A DNA stretch of 8,050 nucleotides from Bacteroidales bacterium UBA6192 (GTDB taxonomy: Bacteria; Bacteroidota; Bacteroidia; Bacteroidales; F082), in NCBI GenBank assembly GCA_002422725.1, contig DITE01000040.1:1-8050 (forward strand), read 5' to 3'. This document shows positions 1 through 5,979 of this stretch, one piece after another. Each line of letters starts with the position of its first letter. The stretch's first letter is position 1. The translations under genes were made by a program, and so were the position numbers. The notes beneath the pieces are model-generated. The model did not search any database, was not told the DNA's origin, and saw only the letters and a program-made list of their open reading frames with translations.

Positions 1-184
1 CCTGCCGCCGGCCCGCTGTTCGTGTGACCCACCGCACCCAACCCATTAAATCGACAACTCTGAGCACAGAGGTCACTTACTGTATTTCTATTAAGCCAGC
101 ATGTACTTGTTCCTGTTACTTCCGAACTAATGTTATTAAACAGCGAGGTAAGAGCCCAACTGAAATGCAGCCTGGGGCTGGCCC

Positions 185-200
185 GCCTGCGCGTGCTGGC
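185..200. repeat. Small GC-rich hairpin
   Basis: Bases 185-190 (GCCTGC) can pair with 195-200 (GCTGGC) around the loop GCGT, with one T/T mismatch. It lies in the GC-rich patch of the left intergenic region. There is no T-tract after it, so a rho-independent terminator is not supported. It may simply reflect the base composition. Confidence 0.25.
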
Positions 201-255
201 AGCGGTGGCTGTGAATGTCAACTTGCCAGAAAACACATCAGTGGCGTCTGAAAAA

Positions 256-292
256 ATCAAAAATCGTCAAATCAAAAATCGTCAATCGTCAA
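256..292. repeat. Tandem repeat, 15-base unit, about 2.5 copies
   Basis: The unit ATCAAAAATCGTCAA is present exactly at 256-270 and 271-285, followed by the last seven bases of the unit (TCGTCAA) at 286-292. The copies are identical, which suggests recent slippage or active maintenance. It is AT-rich, lies between a GC-rich patch and the palindrome at 355-390, and falls outside any supported gene. There are no spacers between copies, so it is not a CRISPR array. Confidence 0.85.
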
Positions 293-354
293 TTTTATCC
301 TGATTGTGTTTTCAGCAAGATGGCAGAGCGGGCGGGGCATTCGCGCAGGCTTGA

Positions 355-390
355 TCTTTTTCCTTTTGCATCAAGGCAAAAGGAAAAAGA
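355..390. repeat. Perfect 15-bp palindrome, probable dispersed intergenic repeat
   Basis: Bases 355-369 (TCTTTTTCCTTTTGC) are the exact reverse complement of 376-390 (GCAAAAGGAAAAAGA), with a six-base loop ATCAAG. The stem is purine-rich on one arm and pyrimidine-rich on the other. From memory, similar 'CTTTTTGC..TTGATGCAAAAAG' palindromes recur between genes in Bacteroidota genomes and give rise to spurious ORFs. I infer a REP-like dispersed element. A terminator for an upstream gene is an alternative, but the stem is not GC-rich and is not followed by a T-run on the plus strand. Confidence 0.7.
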
Positions 391-527
391 ATAAAACTGA
401 ATTGACCAAACAAAATCAGAATGTTCAGTTTTATCAAGCCTCCGGCAGATTAAATTGGACAAAATCCATCCAGTTTCAAACATTACAGCCACAGAGTTGT
501 TAGTATTTATGTCATCAATCAAGCCTC

Positions 528-1451
528 ATGAAAATCATTCTTTCCGGAACAACAGGTCTCATTGGCCAGTCGCTGGTTAATGCACTGCTGCCTCACCATC
601 AACTTGTTGTTATAAGTCGTAACCGTTTTAAAGCAAAGCAGATTCTTCGAAGCAATCTCATCGACTATGTCGACTGGAACCAACCTATCGTAGATATAGC
701 CGAAGCATTCCGTGGCAGCAATGCCCTTATCAATCTCACAGGGGCGGGTATTGCCGATAAACCCTGGACCGAAAAGCGTCGTCAGGAGCTTATGAGCAGC
801 CGCATCGAGCCTATGTATAATCTCACTTGTCTTCTTGCTTCGGCCAACATCCATCTCGATGTCGTCATTCAGGCTTCTGCTATTGGATATTATGGACATA
901 GTCCCGACCTGACTTTTACTGAAGAAAGCCCCAAAGGTCAGGGTTTTCTGGCCGAAATTACTGAAATGTGGGAAGGTGCCGCCATAGAGTTCAAGCGAAT
1001 TGCTGATCGGGTAATTTTGATCAGAACAGGAGTTGTTTTGTCAAAAAACGGAGGTGCTTTTCCACAGATTGTAAAACCTTTCAGGATGTTTGCAGGCGGC
1101 CCTATCGGACATGGCAGGCAATACATTTCGTGGATACATATTGAAGACGAAATCAGTGCCATTCTGCATCTGCTTCAGGACGACAAGGCAAGTGGGGCGT
1201 ACAATCTGTGTAGTCCCAATCCTGTAATGCAATCATGGATGGCAAAAAAAATTGGTCAGGCGTTAAATCGTCCGTCCTTTTTGCCTTTGCCGGCATTCGT
1301 GATCAAAGCAATACTTGGCCGGACAAGAGCTACTGAATTATTGCTCAACAGCACAAAGGCCATCCCGCAGAGACTGTTTGACAGTCATTTTCATTTTAAA
1401 TATCCTGATATTCAAGATGCAATTGAGGATTTACTCAGTAAAAAACAATAA
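528..1451 (+). CDS. TIGR01777-family (YfcH-like) NAD(P)-dependent epimerase/oxidoreductase
   Basis: This is a 307-residue member of the extended SDR superfamily, the usual length for the TIGR01777/YfcH ('SulA-like') family. The N-terminal Rossmann fold carries the dinucleotide-binding glycine motif GTTGLIG at residues 7-13. The family motif NLTGAGI follows at 69-75, and AIGYYG at 118-123 supplies the SDR tyrosine region. A conserved GGPIGxGxQYISWIHIED block lies at about 190-207. The C-terminal ~50 residues match the DUF1731 cap typical of the family, with the pattern LGRTRATELLLN then QRLFDSHFHFKYPD. The substrate and physiological role are unknown for the family, and a cytoplasmic location is inferred from the lack of signal or membrane segments. 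The ATG at 528 is the first start after an in-frame stop at 501-503. The peroxiredoxin gene begins 36 bases downstream on the same strand, so the two are probably co-transcribed. Confidence 0.9.
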   Translation: MKIILSGTTGLIGQSLVNALLPHHQLVVISRNRFKAKQILRSNLIDYVDWNQPIVDIAEAFRGSNALINLTGAGIADKPWTEKRRQELMSSRIEPMYNLTCLLASANIHLDVVIQASAIGYYGHSPDLTFTEESPKGQGFLAEITEMWEGAAIEFKRIADRVILIRTGVVLSKNGGAFPQIVKPFRMFAGGPIGHGRQYISWIHIEDEISAILHLLQDDKASGAYNLCSPNPVMQSWMAKKIGQALNRPSFLPLPAFVIKAILGRTRATELLLNSTKAIPQRLFDSHFHFKYPDIQDAIEDLLSKKQ

Positions 1452-1487
1452 TAAACAGTATTAAACCCATTTGTAGCATGCAGTCAC

Positions 1488-1973
1488 ATGATGAAGCGAT
1501 TAAAAGTCAACGATAAAATTCCTGATTTCACCCTGACCGATCAGCATGGAAATCTCTTTCATCTGGAAAAACATCTTGGGAAGAGTAATCTTGTTGTGTA
1601 TTTCTACCCCAAAGACGACACACCGGGCTGCACAGCAGAGGCTTGCCAGTTCAGGGATCAATACGAAGAATTTCGCGATGTAAGTGCCGAAGTTATAGGC
1701 ATGAGTGCCGACACACCAGCCTCGCATCTTGCCTTTGCAAAAAAGCACAAGCTCACTTTTACTCTGCTAAGCGACACCGACAATCGGGTGAGAAAAATGT
1801 TTGGTGTTCAATCCGACTTGTTTGGACTATTGCCGGGCAGGGTAACTTATGTGGTTGACAGAAAGGGAGTAATCCAGTATATTTTCAACTCACAGTTGAA
1901 TGCCCGGAAACATGTTTCCGAAGCGCTGAGGGTTTTAAGGGAGACCGAGATAAAAGAATCCGCTACTACTTAA
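1488..1973 (+). CDS. bcp: Peroxiredoxin, PrxQ/Bcp type (thioredoxin-dependent thiol peroxidase)
   Basis: This 161-residue protein has the AhpC/TSA thioredoxin-like fold of the Bcp/PrxQ group, which reduces hydrogen peroxide and organic hydroperoxides using thioredoxin in the cytoplasm. The active site lies in FYPKDDTPGCTAEACQF (residues 39-55). Thr45 and the peroxidatic Cys48 match the family PxxxT..C motif. Cys53, five residues later, is the resolving cysteine position of atypical 2-Cys PrxQ enzymes. The conserved arginine is Arg118 in GRVTYVVD. Length is normal. Two consecutive ATGs (1488 and 1491) can serve as start, and I give the first. The gene follows the epimerase by 36 bases and probably shares its transcript. 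Its last 8 bases overlap the end of the convergent lpxD-like gene, so its terminator cannot lie in a free intergenic space. Confidence 0.95.
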   Translation: MMKRLKVNDKIPDFTLTDQHGNLFHLEKHLGKSNLVVYFYPKDDTPGCTAEACQFRDQYEEFRDVSAEVIGMSADTPASHLAFAKKHKLTFTLLSDTDNRVRKMFGVQSDLFGLLPGRVTYVVDRKGVIQYIFNSQLNARKHVSEALRVLRETEIKESATT

Positions 1974-2916
1974 GTCCGCTCAACTTGCCCCTCACCTCTT
2001 CCATAAAAGCAGGCAGGTTGCGCAGAGCAGCCATCTCGCGCCATTTTTTACGCACTTCTTCCACTGGTGCGCCAAAATAAGTCTTCCCCCCTTCGATGGA
2101 CTTATCAACTCCGGAAGTAGCCAGAATAATAGCGCCTTTGCCAATCACCAGATCCTTGTTTACCGACACCCTACCCCAAAGTATTACATCATCCTCTATT
2201 CGGGTAACACCTGCAATAGCGGCATGTGAGCCAATGAGGCAATTTTGACCGATATAGGTATCATGGCCGATCTGGCAATGGTTATCGAGTTTGGTCCCAT
2301 CGCTGATAATTGTATCGCCTGTAACGCCCTTGTCGATGCTACACAGAGCACCAATTTCAACCCTGTTGCCGATGATGACGCGACCACACGACTCAAACTT
2401 TTTATATCCTTCGGGCCGACGCTGAAAATAGTAGGCATCGGCACCAAGCACCGAGCCGGAGTGGATAATCACATTATCGCCAATCTCGGTATGGTCATAA
2501 ATGGATACATTCGCATGAATCAGGCAGTTTCGGCCAATTTTCACATAATTCCCTACAAAAGCACCGGGCTGAATCACCGTACCTTCACCGATTATGGCTT
2601 TGTGGCTAATGATTTCATTTGACTGCTCAAAAGGCCTGAACTGATGAATAAGTTTGATAAAAGCATCGAATGGTTTATCATGAAAAACAAGTGCTTTCCC
2701 TTCAGGACGCTCAACTTTTTTGTTAATCAGCACCGTAGTGGCTTTCGAGTGCAGGGCTTTGTCGTAATATTTCGGGTGATCAACAAAGGTTATATCACCT
2801 GGTTCAACCATGTGAATTTCGTTCAGACCAGTAATCAGGAAGTCTGGTTCTCCATCAAAGTCGGCACCAACGATTGATGCCAGCTCACTTAAAGTAAGGG
2901 CTGGTGTAAATTTCAT
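1966..2916 (-). CDS. LpxD-like UDP-3-O-acylglucosamine N-acyltransferase paralogue
   Basis: This 316-residue left-handed beta-helix acyltransferase belongs to the LpxD family, which adds a 3-hydroxyacyl chain to the 2-amino group of UDP-3-O-acylglucosamine. Residues 1-~100 match the LpxD N-terminal nucleotide-binding domain (DITFVDHPKYYD at 41-52). Hexapeptide repeats fill about 105-275, and a helical tail follows. It differs from the complete LpxD at 5980-7014. The N of the FxxNPKY motif is His47 here. The catalytic-type histidine is kept (His218 in KLDNHCQIGHD). The second family histidine, in the AGH motif, aligns with Asp255 in SVNKDLVI. The protein is also about 28 residues shorter. It starts 26 bases after efp and is probably co-transcribed with it. 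Such paralogues beside efp are, to my knowledge, common in Bacteroidota. It could be a second LpxD or an N-acyltransferase for another nucleotide sugar. Confidence 0.85.
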   Translation of the reverse strand: MKFTPALTLSELASIVGADFDGEPDFLITGLNEIHMVEPGDITFVDHPKYYDKALHSKATTVLINKKVERPEGKALVFHDKPFDAFIKLIHQFRPFEQSNEIISHKAIIGEGTVIQPGAFVGNYVKIGRNCLIHANVSIYDHTEIGDNVIIHSGSVLGADAYYFQRRPEGYKKFESCGRVIIGNRVEIGALCSIDKGVTGDTIISDGTKLDNHCQIGHDTYIGQNCLIGSHAAIAGVTRIEDDVILWGRVSVNKDLVIGKGAIILATSGVDKSIEGGKTYFGAPVEEVRKKWREMAALRNLPAFMEEVRGKLSGLK

Positions 2917-2942
2917 AATAAGAGGTATTAAATATTCTGTAA

Positions 2943-3509
2943 CTATTCCTTGACGCGTTCGGAATAAGACCTGTCGCGTGTGTCCACCTTGATTTTATCG
3001 CCGATATTGATAAACAGAGGGACTTTGATCACGGCATTGGTTTCCAGTGTAGCATCTTTCATGGCATTGGTGGCTGTGTTGCCCTTTTCGCCCGGTTCGG
3101 TGTAAATAACTTCGAGAACAACGGTTGCAGGCAATTCACAGGAAAGCACTGATTCGGTATCGGTGTGATACATAATTTCAACATTGTCGCCTTCTTTCAG
3201 AAATTCAGCCGCATTGATCGATTCTTTGGGAATCTGCAACTGTTCGAAAGTTCCGGCATTCATAAAATGATAGTCAACCCCGTCATTATAAAGGTATTGC
3301 ATAGGACGACGCTCAACACGCTGAATATTGATTTTTACCCCGGCCGGGAAAGTATTTGGTAAAATTTTTCCAGATTTCAGGTTTCTGAGCCTGGTACGAA
3401 CAAATGCGTTTCCTTTACCAGGTTTCACGTGTTGAAACTCCACGATGGAGTACAAATCATTGTTAAATTCGATAATCAAACCATTCCTGAAATCAGCGGT
3501 AGTTGCCAT
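2943..3509 (-). CDS. efp: Translation elongation factor P
   Basis: EF-P binds between the ribosomal P and E sites and relieves stalling at consecutive prolines. The protein is 188 residues, the normal three-domain length. The N-terminal KOW-like domain carries the modification loop HVKPGKGNAF, with Lys32 at the tip aligning with the post-translationally modified Lys34 of E. coli EF-P. The two OB-type domains follow, and the C-terminal signature GDKIKVDTRDRSYSERVKE is intact. No modification enzyme is encoded in the window, so the modification, if any, cannot be predicted. The gene sits between lpxA (187 bases upstream in the direction of transcription) and the lpxD-like gene (26 bases downstream). 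The upstream gap carries a good Bacteroidota -7 element, so efp probably has its own promoter. Confidence 0.97.
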   Translation of the reverse strand: MATTADFRNGLIIEFNNDLYSIVEFQHVKPGKGNAFVRTRLRNLKSGKILPNTFPAGVKINIQRVERRPMQYLYNDGVDYHFMNAGTFEQLQIPKESINAAEFLKEGDNVEIMYHTDTESVLSCELPATVVLEVIYTEPGEKGNTATNAMKDATLETNAVIKVPLFINIGDKIKVDTRDRSYSERVKE

Positions 3510-3696
3510 AATATCTTCTTTTCGTTGTAATAAGGGTGCAAAAGTAATAAATCTGTCGTTACAAAAAATGAATTCATCGCCAGATTAGCAGAATAAACCA
3601 GCAGCAACTGCCCAATAACACTTGTTAATCAGCACAATAAGGAATCGCTTTGAATGTTTCTAAATTACAAAAGTGGGGCAGGTTATTGAATTTTCT
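3510..3696. other. Intergenic gap between lpxA and efp
   Basis: This 187-base AT-rich gap breaks the otherwise tight minus-strand cluster. It contains the candidate efp promoter close to the efp start. I found no GC-rich hairpin followed by a T-run on the minus strand that would mark termination after lpxA, so read-through from lpxA into efp remains possible. Confidence 0.6.
3539..3565 (-). promoter_or_regulatory. Candidate efp promoter (Bacteroidota type)
   Basis: On the minus strand, 3546-3539 reads TACTTTTG, a full match to the Bacteroidota -7 consensus TAnnTTTG, and it is followed by CA as often seen in these promoters. A TTTG lies upstream on that strand (3565-3562), but the spacing of 15 bases is shorter than the usual ~19. 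The predicted transcript would begin about 25 bases before the efp ATG. The -7 box is seen directly; function is inferred. Confidence 0.5.
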
Positions 3697-4491
3697 CTAC
3701 TCCTTTTCACGCGCCTTACCATATCCTTTCATGATACCTCTTGTTGAGTTTGCGATGAAACTCAGTATCTCGTCCCGATCGGGTGAAACAGGTACATTGG
3801 CCTCGATATAGCTCACTGCCTGGGAAACATTGTTCCCGCGGAGGTAAATAATTCTGTAGATATCCATAATGGCATTGATACGGTCTTCGCTGAATCCGCG
3901 GCGGCGCAGTCCAATTGAATTGACTCCCACATAAGAGAGCGGTTCGCGACCTGCTTTGGTGTAAGGGGGCACATCCTTGCGTGCCATTCCACCACCCGAA
4001 ATCATCGAATGCGTGCCAATCTGAACAAACTGATGCACAGCAGCCAATCCGCCAATGATGGCATAGTCGTCGATACGGATATGACCGGCCAGGTTACAGG
4101 CATTCGCCAGGATCACATTGTTACCGATGGTGCAATCATGTGCCACATGCACATAAGCCATTAGCAGACAGTTTTTGCCGACCACGGTTTCCCAGCTGGC
4201 CTTGGTGCCGCGGTTAATGGTGACAAACTCCCGAATGGTTGTATTATCGCCAATACGTACGATTGTTTCTTCGCCTGCATATTTAAGATCCTGAGGAATA
4301 GCTGAAATAACTGCTCCTGGGAACACACGGCAGTTTTTTCCGATACGTGCGCCTTCCATGATGGTAACATTGGATCCAATCCATGTACCCTCCTCGATGA
4401 TCACATTTCTCTCGATGTTGACAAATGGCTCGATGACCACATTACTGGCAATCTTAGCCTGGGGATGAACATATGCTAATGGTTGATTCAT
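3697..4491 (-). CDS. lpxA: UDP-N-acetylglucosamine O-acyltransferase LpxA
   Basis: LpxA transfers a 3-hydroxyacyl chain from ACP to the 3-OH of UDP-GlcNAc, the first step of lipid A synthesis, in the cytoplasm. The 264-residue length is typical. Hexapeptide repeats of the left-handed beta-helix fill about residues 5-185, and a helical C-terminal domain follows (SIGLRRRGFSEDRINAI onward). The catalytic base is His118 in YVHVAHDCTIG, equivalent to E. coli His125. His115, His137 (NLAGH) and His153 (AVHQF) correspond to E. coli His122, His144 and His160. Gly166 aligns with the E. coli 'hydrocarbon ruler' Gly173, which favours a long acyl chain. P. aeruginosa has Met there and uses C10. The start lies 18 bases after the lpxC-fabZ stop, indicating co-transcription. 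Confidence 0.96.
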   Translation of the reverse strand: MNQPLAYVHPQAKIASNVVIEPFVNIERNVIIEEGTWIGSNVTIMEGARIGKNCRVFPGAVISAIPQDLKYAGEETIVRIGDNTTIREFVTINRGTKASWETVVGKNCLLMAYVHVAHDCTIGNNVILANACNLAGHIRIDDYAIIGGLAAVHQFVQIGTHSMISGGGMARKDVPPYTKAGREPLSYVGVNSIGLRRRGFSEDRINAIMDIYRIIYLRGNNVSQAVSYIEANVPVSPDRDEILSFIANSTRGIMKGYGKAREKE

Positions 4492-4509
4492 GCTTGTAAA
4501 CTTCTAAAA

Positions 4510-5901
4510 TTATTGCTTTTTGGTAATTTGAGCCATGAGACGTGCTTCGGCAACAACCTTGTCGCCAACATAGGCAACACCTCTCATATTACATATTCCC
4601 CTGCGGATTGGTGTAGTGAGTTCAAGAGAAAATACAATGGTATCGCCTGGAACAACTTTATGGCGAAACCTTGCGTCTTCAATTTTGAGAAAATAAGTGA
4701 TATAATTCTCCGGGTCAGGAACCGAGTGCAATGCAAAAATGCCTCCTGTCTGAGCCATAGCTTCAATCTGAAGAACTCCTGGCATAACAGGTTCCTGGGG
4801 AAAATGTCCGACAAAGAACGGCTCATTCATGGTCACATTCTTCAAACCGATAATATGATCTTCACTAATTTCCAATATTTTGTCGATTAGCAGGAATGGT
4901 GGCCTATGGGGCAGAATTCGCTGAATCTGGACCACATCATAAGCAGGCTCTTTGTAAATGTCGAATGGTGGTAATTTTATCATACTGGCTGGTTTTATTT
5001 GTTTTTTAATTAACCTGGCAAACTCCGTATTGGCAAAATGGCCCGGTCTGAAAGCAGTAACATGACCTTTAATCCTTCTCCCCAGCAAACTCAGGTCGCC
5101 CACCACATCCAACAGTTTATGGCGGGCAGGTTCGTTGTCAAAATGAAGGTCAAGATTATTCAATATACCTTCGTCCTTTACCTTGACTTTGGGTTTATTA
5201 AACAGTTCTGCAAGGCGATCAAGCTGTTCCTGAGTCACTTTCTGATTAACAAACACGATGGCGTTGCTCAGGTCGCCCCCTTTTATCAGGTTGTTGCTCA
5301 GCAAAAATTCAAGCTCGTGCAAAAACACGAAGGTACGGCAGGGTGCAATTTCTGTAACAAACTGCTGCAACGAGTCCATTGAAGCGTATTGCACATTGAG
5401 CACTTCTGTGTTATAATCAATTTTAACATCCACCTTAAAGCCGTCGTAAGGCACTATTTTAAGTTCAAAACCTTTCTCCTCATTCTTCAGGTGGACCTCC
5501 CTGTCGATAACAAGGTAATCGCGATCGGCAGCCTGTTCAATCTTGCCGGCTCTTTCGAGGGCTTCAACAAAATATCTGGCACTCCCATCCCTGATTGGAA
5601 TTTCTTCCATATCGAGCTCAATCAAAGCGTTATCAATGCCAACGCCCAACAATGCGGCTAATACATGTTCAATGGTGTAAACCCTTACGCCTTTGTTAGC
5701 TATTGTTGTCCCACGTGAAGTGTCAACAACATTATCCACAATAGCATCAATTATGGGCTGCTCCTTCAGGTCAATTCTTTTAAACTTGATGCCGTGATGA
5801 ACACCTGCCGGATGAAAAGTCAGGGTGCCATGCTGACCGGTATGCAAACCAGTCCCGACAACACTTGTAGAATGTAAGATAGTACATTGCTTTTCGGCCA
5901 T
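4510..5901 (-). CDS. lpxC-fabZ: Bifunctional LpxC deacetylase / FabZ 3-hydroxyacyl-ACP dehydratase
   Basis: This 463-residue fusion combines two enzymes. Residues 1-~305 are LpxC, the zinc-dependent UDP-3-O-acyl-GlcNAc deacetylase and the committed step of lipid A synthesis. Glu78-His79 (YTIEHV), His261 and Asp265 (ARHKLLDVVGD) supply the catalytic base and zinc ligands, with Asp269 and His288 (RPGH) completing the active site. His261 is 23 residues later than in E. coli, and the extra segment falls at about 215-255. Residues ~315-463 are FabZ, which dehydrates 3-hydroxyacyl-ACP in fatty acid elongation. Its catalytic pair is His332 (LPHRPPFLLIDK) and Glu380 (MPGVLQIEAMAQ). Neither domain shows a missing key residue. 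Such fusions are a hallmark of Bacteroidota. lpxA follows after 18 bases; lpxD precedes with a 78-base gap that contains a possible promoter. Confidence 0.97.
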   Translation of the reverse strand: MAEKQCTILHSTSVVGTGLHTGQHGTLTFHPAGVHHGIKFKRIDLKEQPIIDAIVDNVVDTSRGTTIANKGVRVYTIEHVLAALLGVGIDNALIELDMEEIPIRDGSARYFVEALERAGKIEQAADRDYLVIDREVHLKNEEKGFELKIVPYDGFKVDVKIDYNTEVLNVQYASMDSLQQFVTEIAPCRTFVFLHELEFLLSNNLIKGGDLSNAIVFVNQKVTQEQLDRLAELFNKPKVKVKDEGILNNLDLHFDNEPARHKLLDVVGDLSLLGRRIKGHVTAFRPGHFANTEFARLIKKQIKPASMIKLPPFDIYKEPAYDVVQIQRILPHRPPFLLIDKILEISEDHIIGLKNVTMNEPFFVGHFPQEPVMPGVLQIEAMAQTGGIFALHSVPDPENYITYFLKIEDARFRHKVVPGDTIVFSLELTTPIRRGICNMRGVAYVGDKVVAEARLMAQITKKQ

Positions 5902-5941
5902 ATATGGTAGAGCAAATTGAGTAAGTCAGTTCAAATTTTGG

Positions 5942-5975
5942 CAAATGTAGAAAAAATACAATAATGCGAAGTCAA
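5942..5975 (-). promoter_or_regulatory. Candidate promoter upstream of lpxC-fabZ
   Basis: On the minus strand, 5949-5942 reads TACATTTG, matching the Bacteroidota -7 consensus TAnnTTTG. A TTG (5975-5973) lies upstream on that strand, but with a spacing of 23 bases, longer than usual. It sits in the 78-base lpxD to lpxC-fabZ gap and would give a leader of about 35 bases. lpxC-fabZ and lpxA may therefore be transcribed separately from lpxD as well as with it. Confidence 0.4.
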
Positions 5976-5979
5976 CAGC

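Larger units (their letters stand above)
1..527. other. 527-base stretch without an assignable gene
   Basis: No gene here can be supported. The first ~250 bases include GC-rich patches (about 1-50 and 170-215), unlike the flanking genes. An open frame on the plus strand runs 64-303 with an ATG at 130, but its product is short, has no motif I recognise and ends inside a tandem repeat. A second plus-strand frame from a GTG at 24 is equally featureless. The motif GGCCCGC occurs twice (about 10-16 and 180-186), each followed a few bases later by CGTG, so the two patches could be diverged copies of one repeat. The remaining bases hold the tandem repeat at 256-292 and the palindrome at 355-390, described separately. 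My reading is repeat-rich intergenic DNA, possibly with an eroded gene end. Confidence 0.5.

Noticed and set aside
140..215. Possible structured RNA or riboswitch (GGCCCGC motif in the GC-rich patch)
   Set aside because: I could not assemble the conserved core of any riboswitch or RNase P RNA, and no suitable downstream gene is positioned to be controlled.
256..292. Possible CRISPR array
   Set aside because: The repeats are only 15 bases, directly abutting with no spacers, and there are no cas genes in the window.
295..522. 75-codon minus-strand frame through the palindrome
   Set aside because: Its central part is a translation of the palindromic repeat, a known source of spurious ORFs in Bacteroidota. 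It has no domain and no partner gene.
519..899. 126-codon minus-strand frame opposite the epimerase
   Set aside because: It is antisense to the N-terminal Rossmann domain, which has clear family motifs on the plus strand.
2245..2622. 125-codon plus-strand open frame opposite the lpxD-like gene
   Set aside because: It is antisense to hexapeptide-repeat coding sequence, with no recognisable motif and no promoter or start context.
5038..5661. Open frames antisense to the LpxC domain
   Set aside because: They are shadows of a confidently identified enzyme; their composition and lack of motifs do not support real genes.
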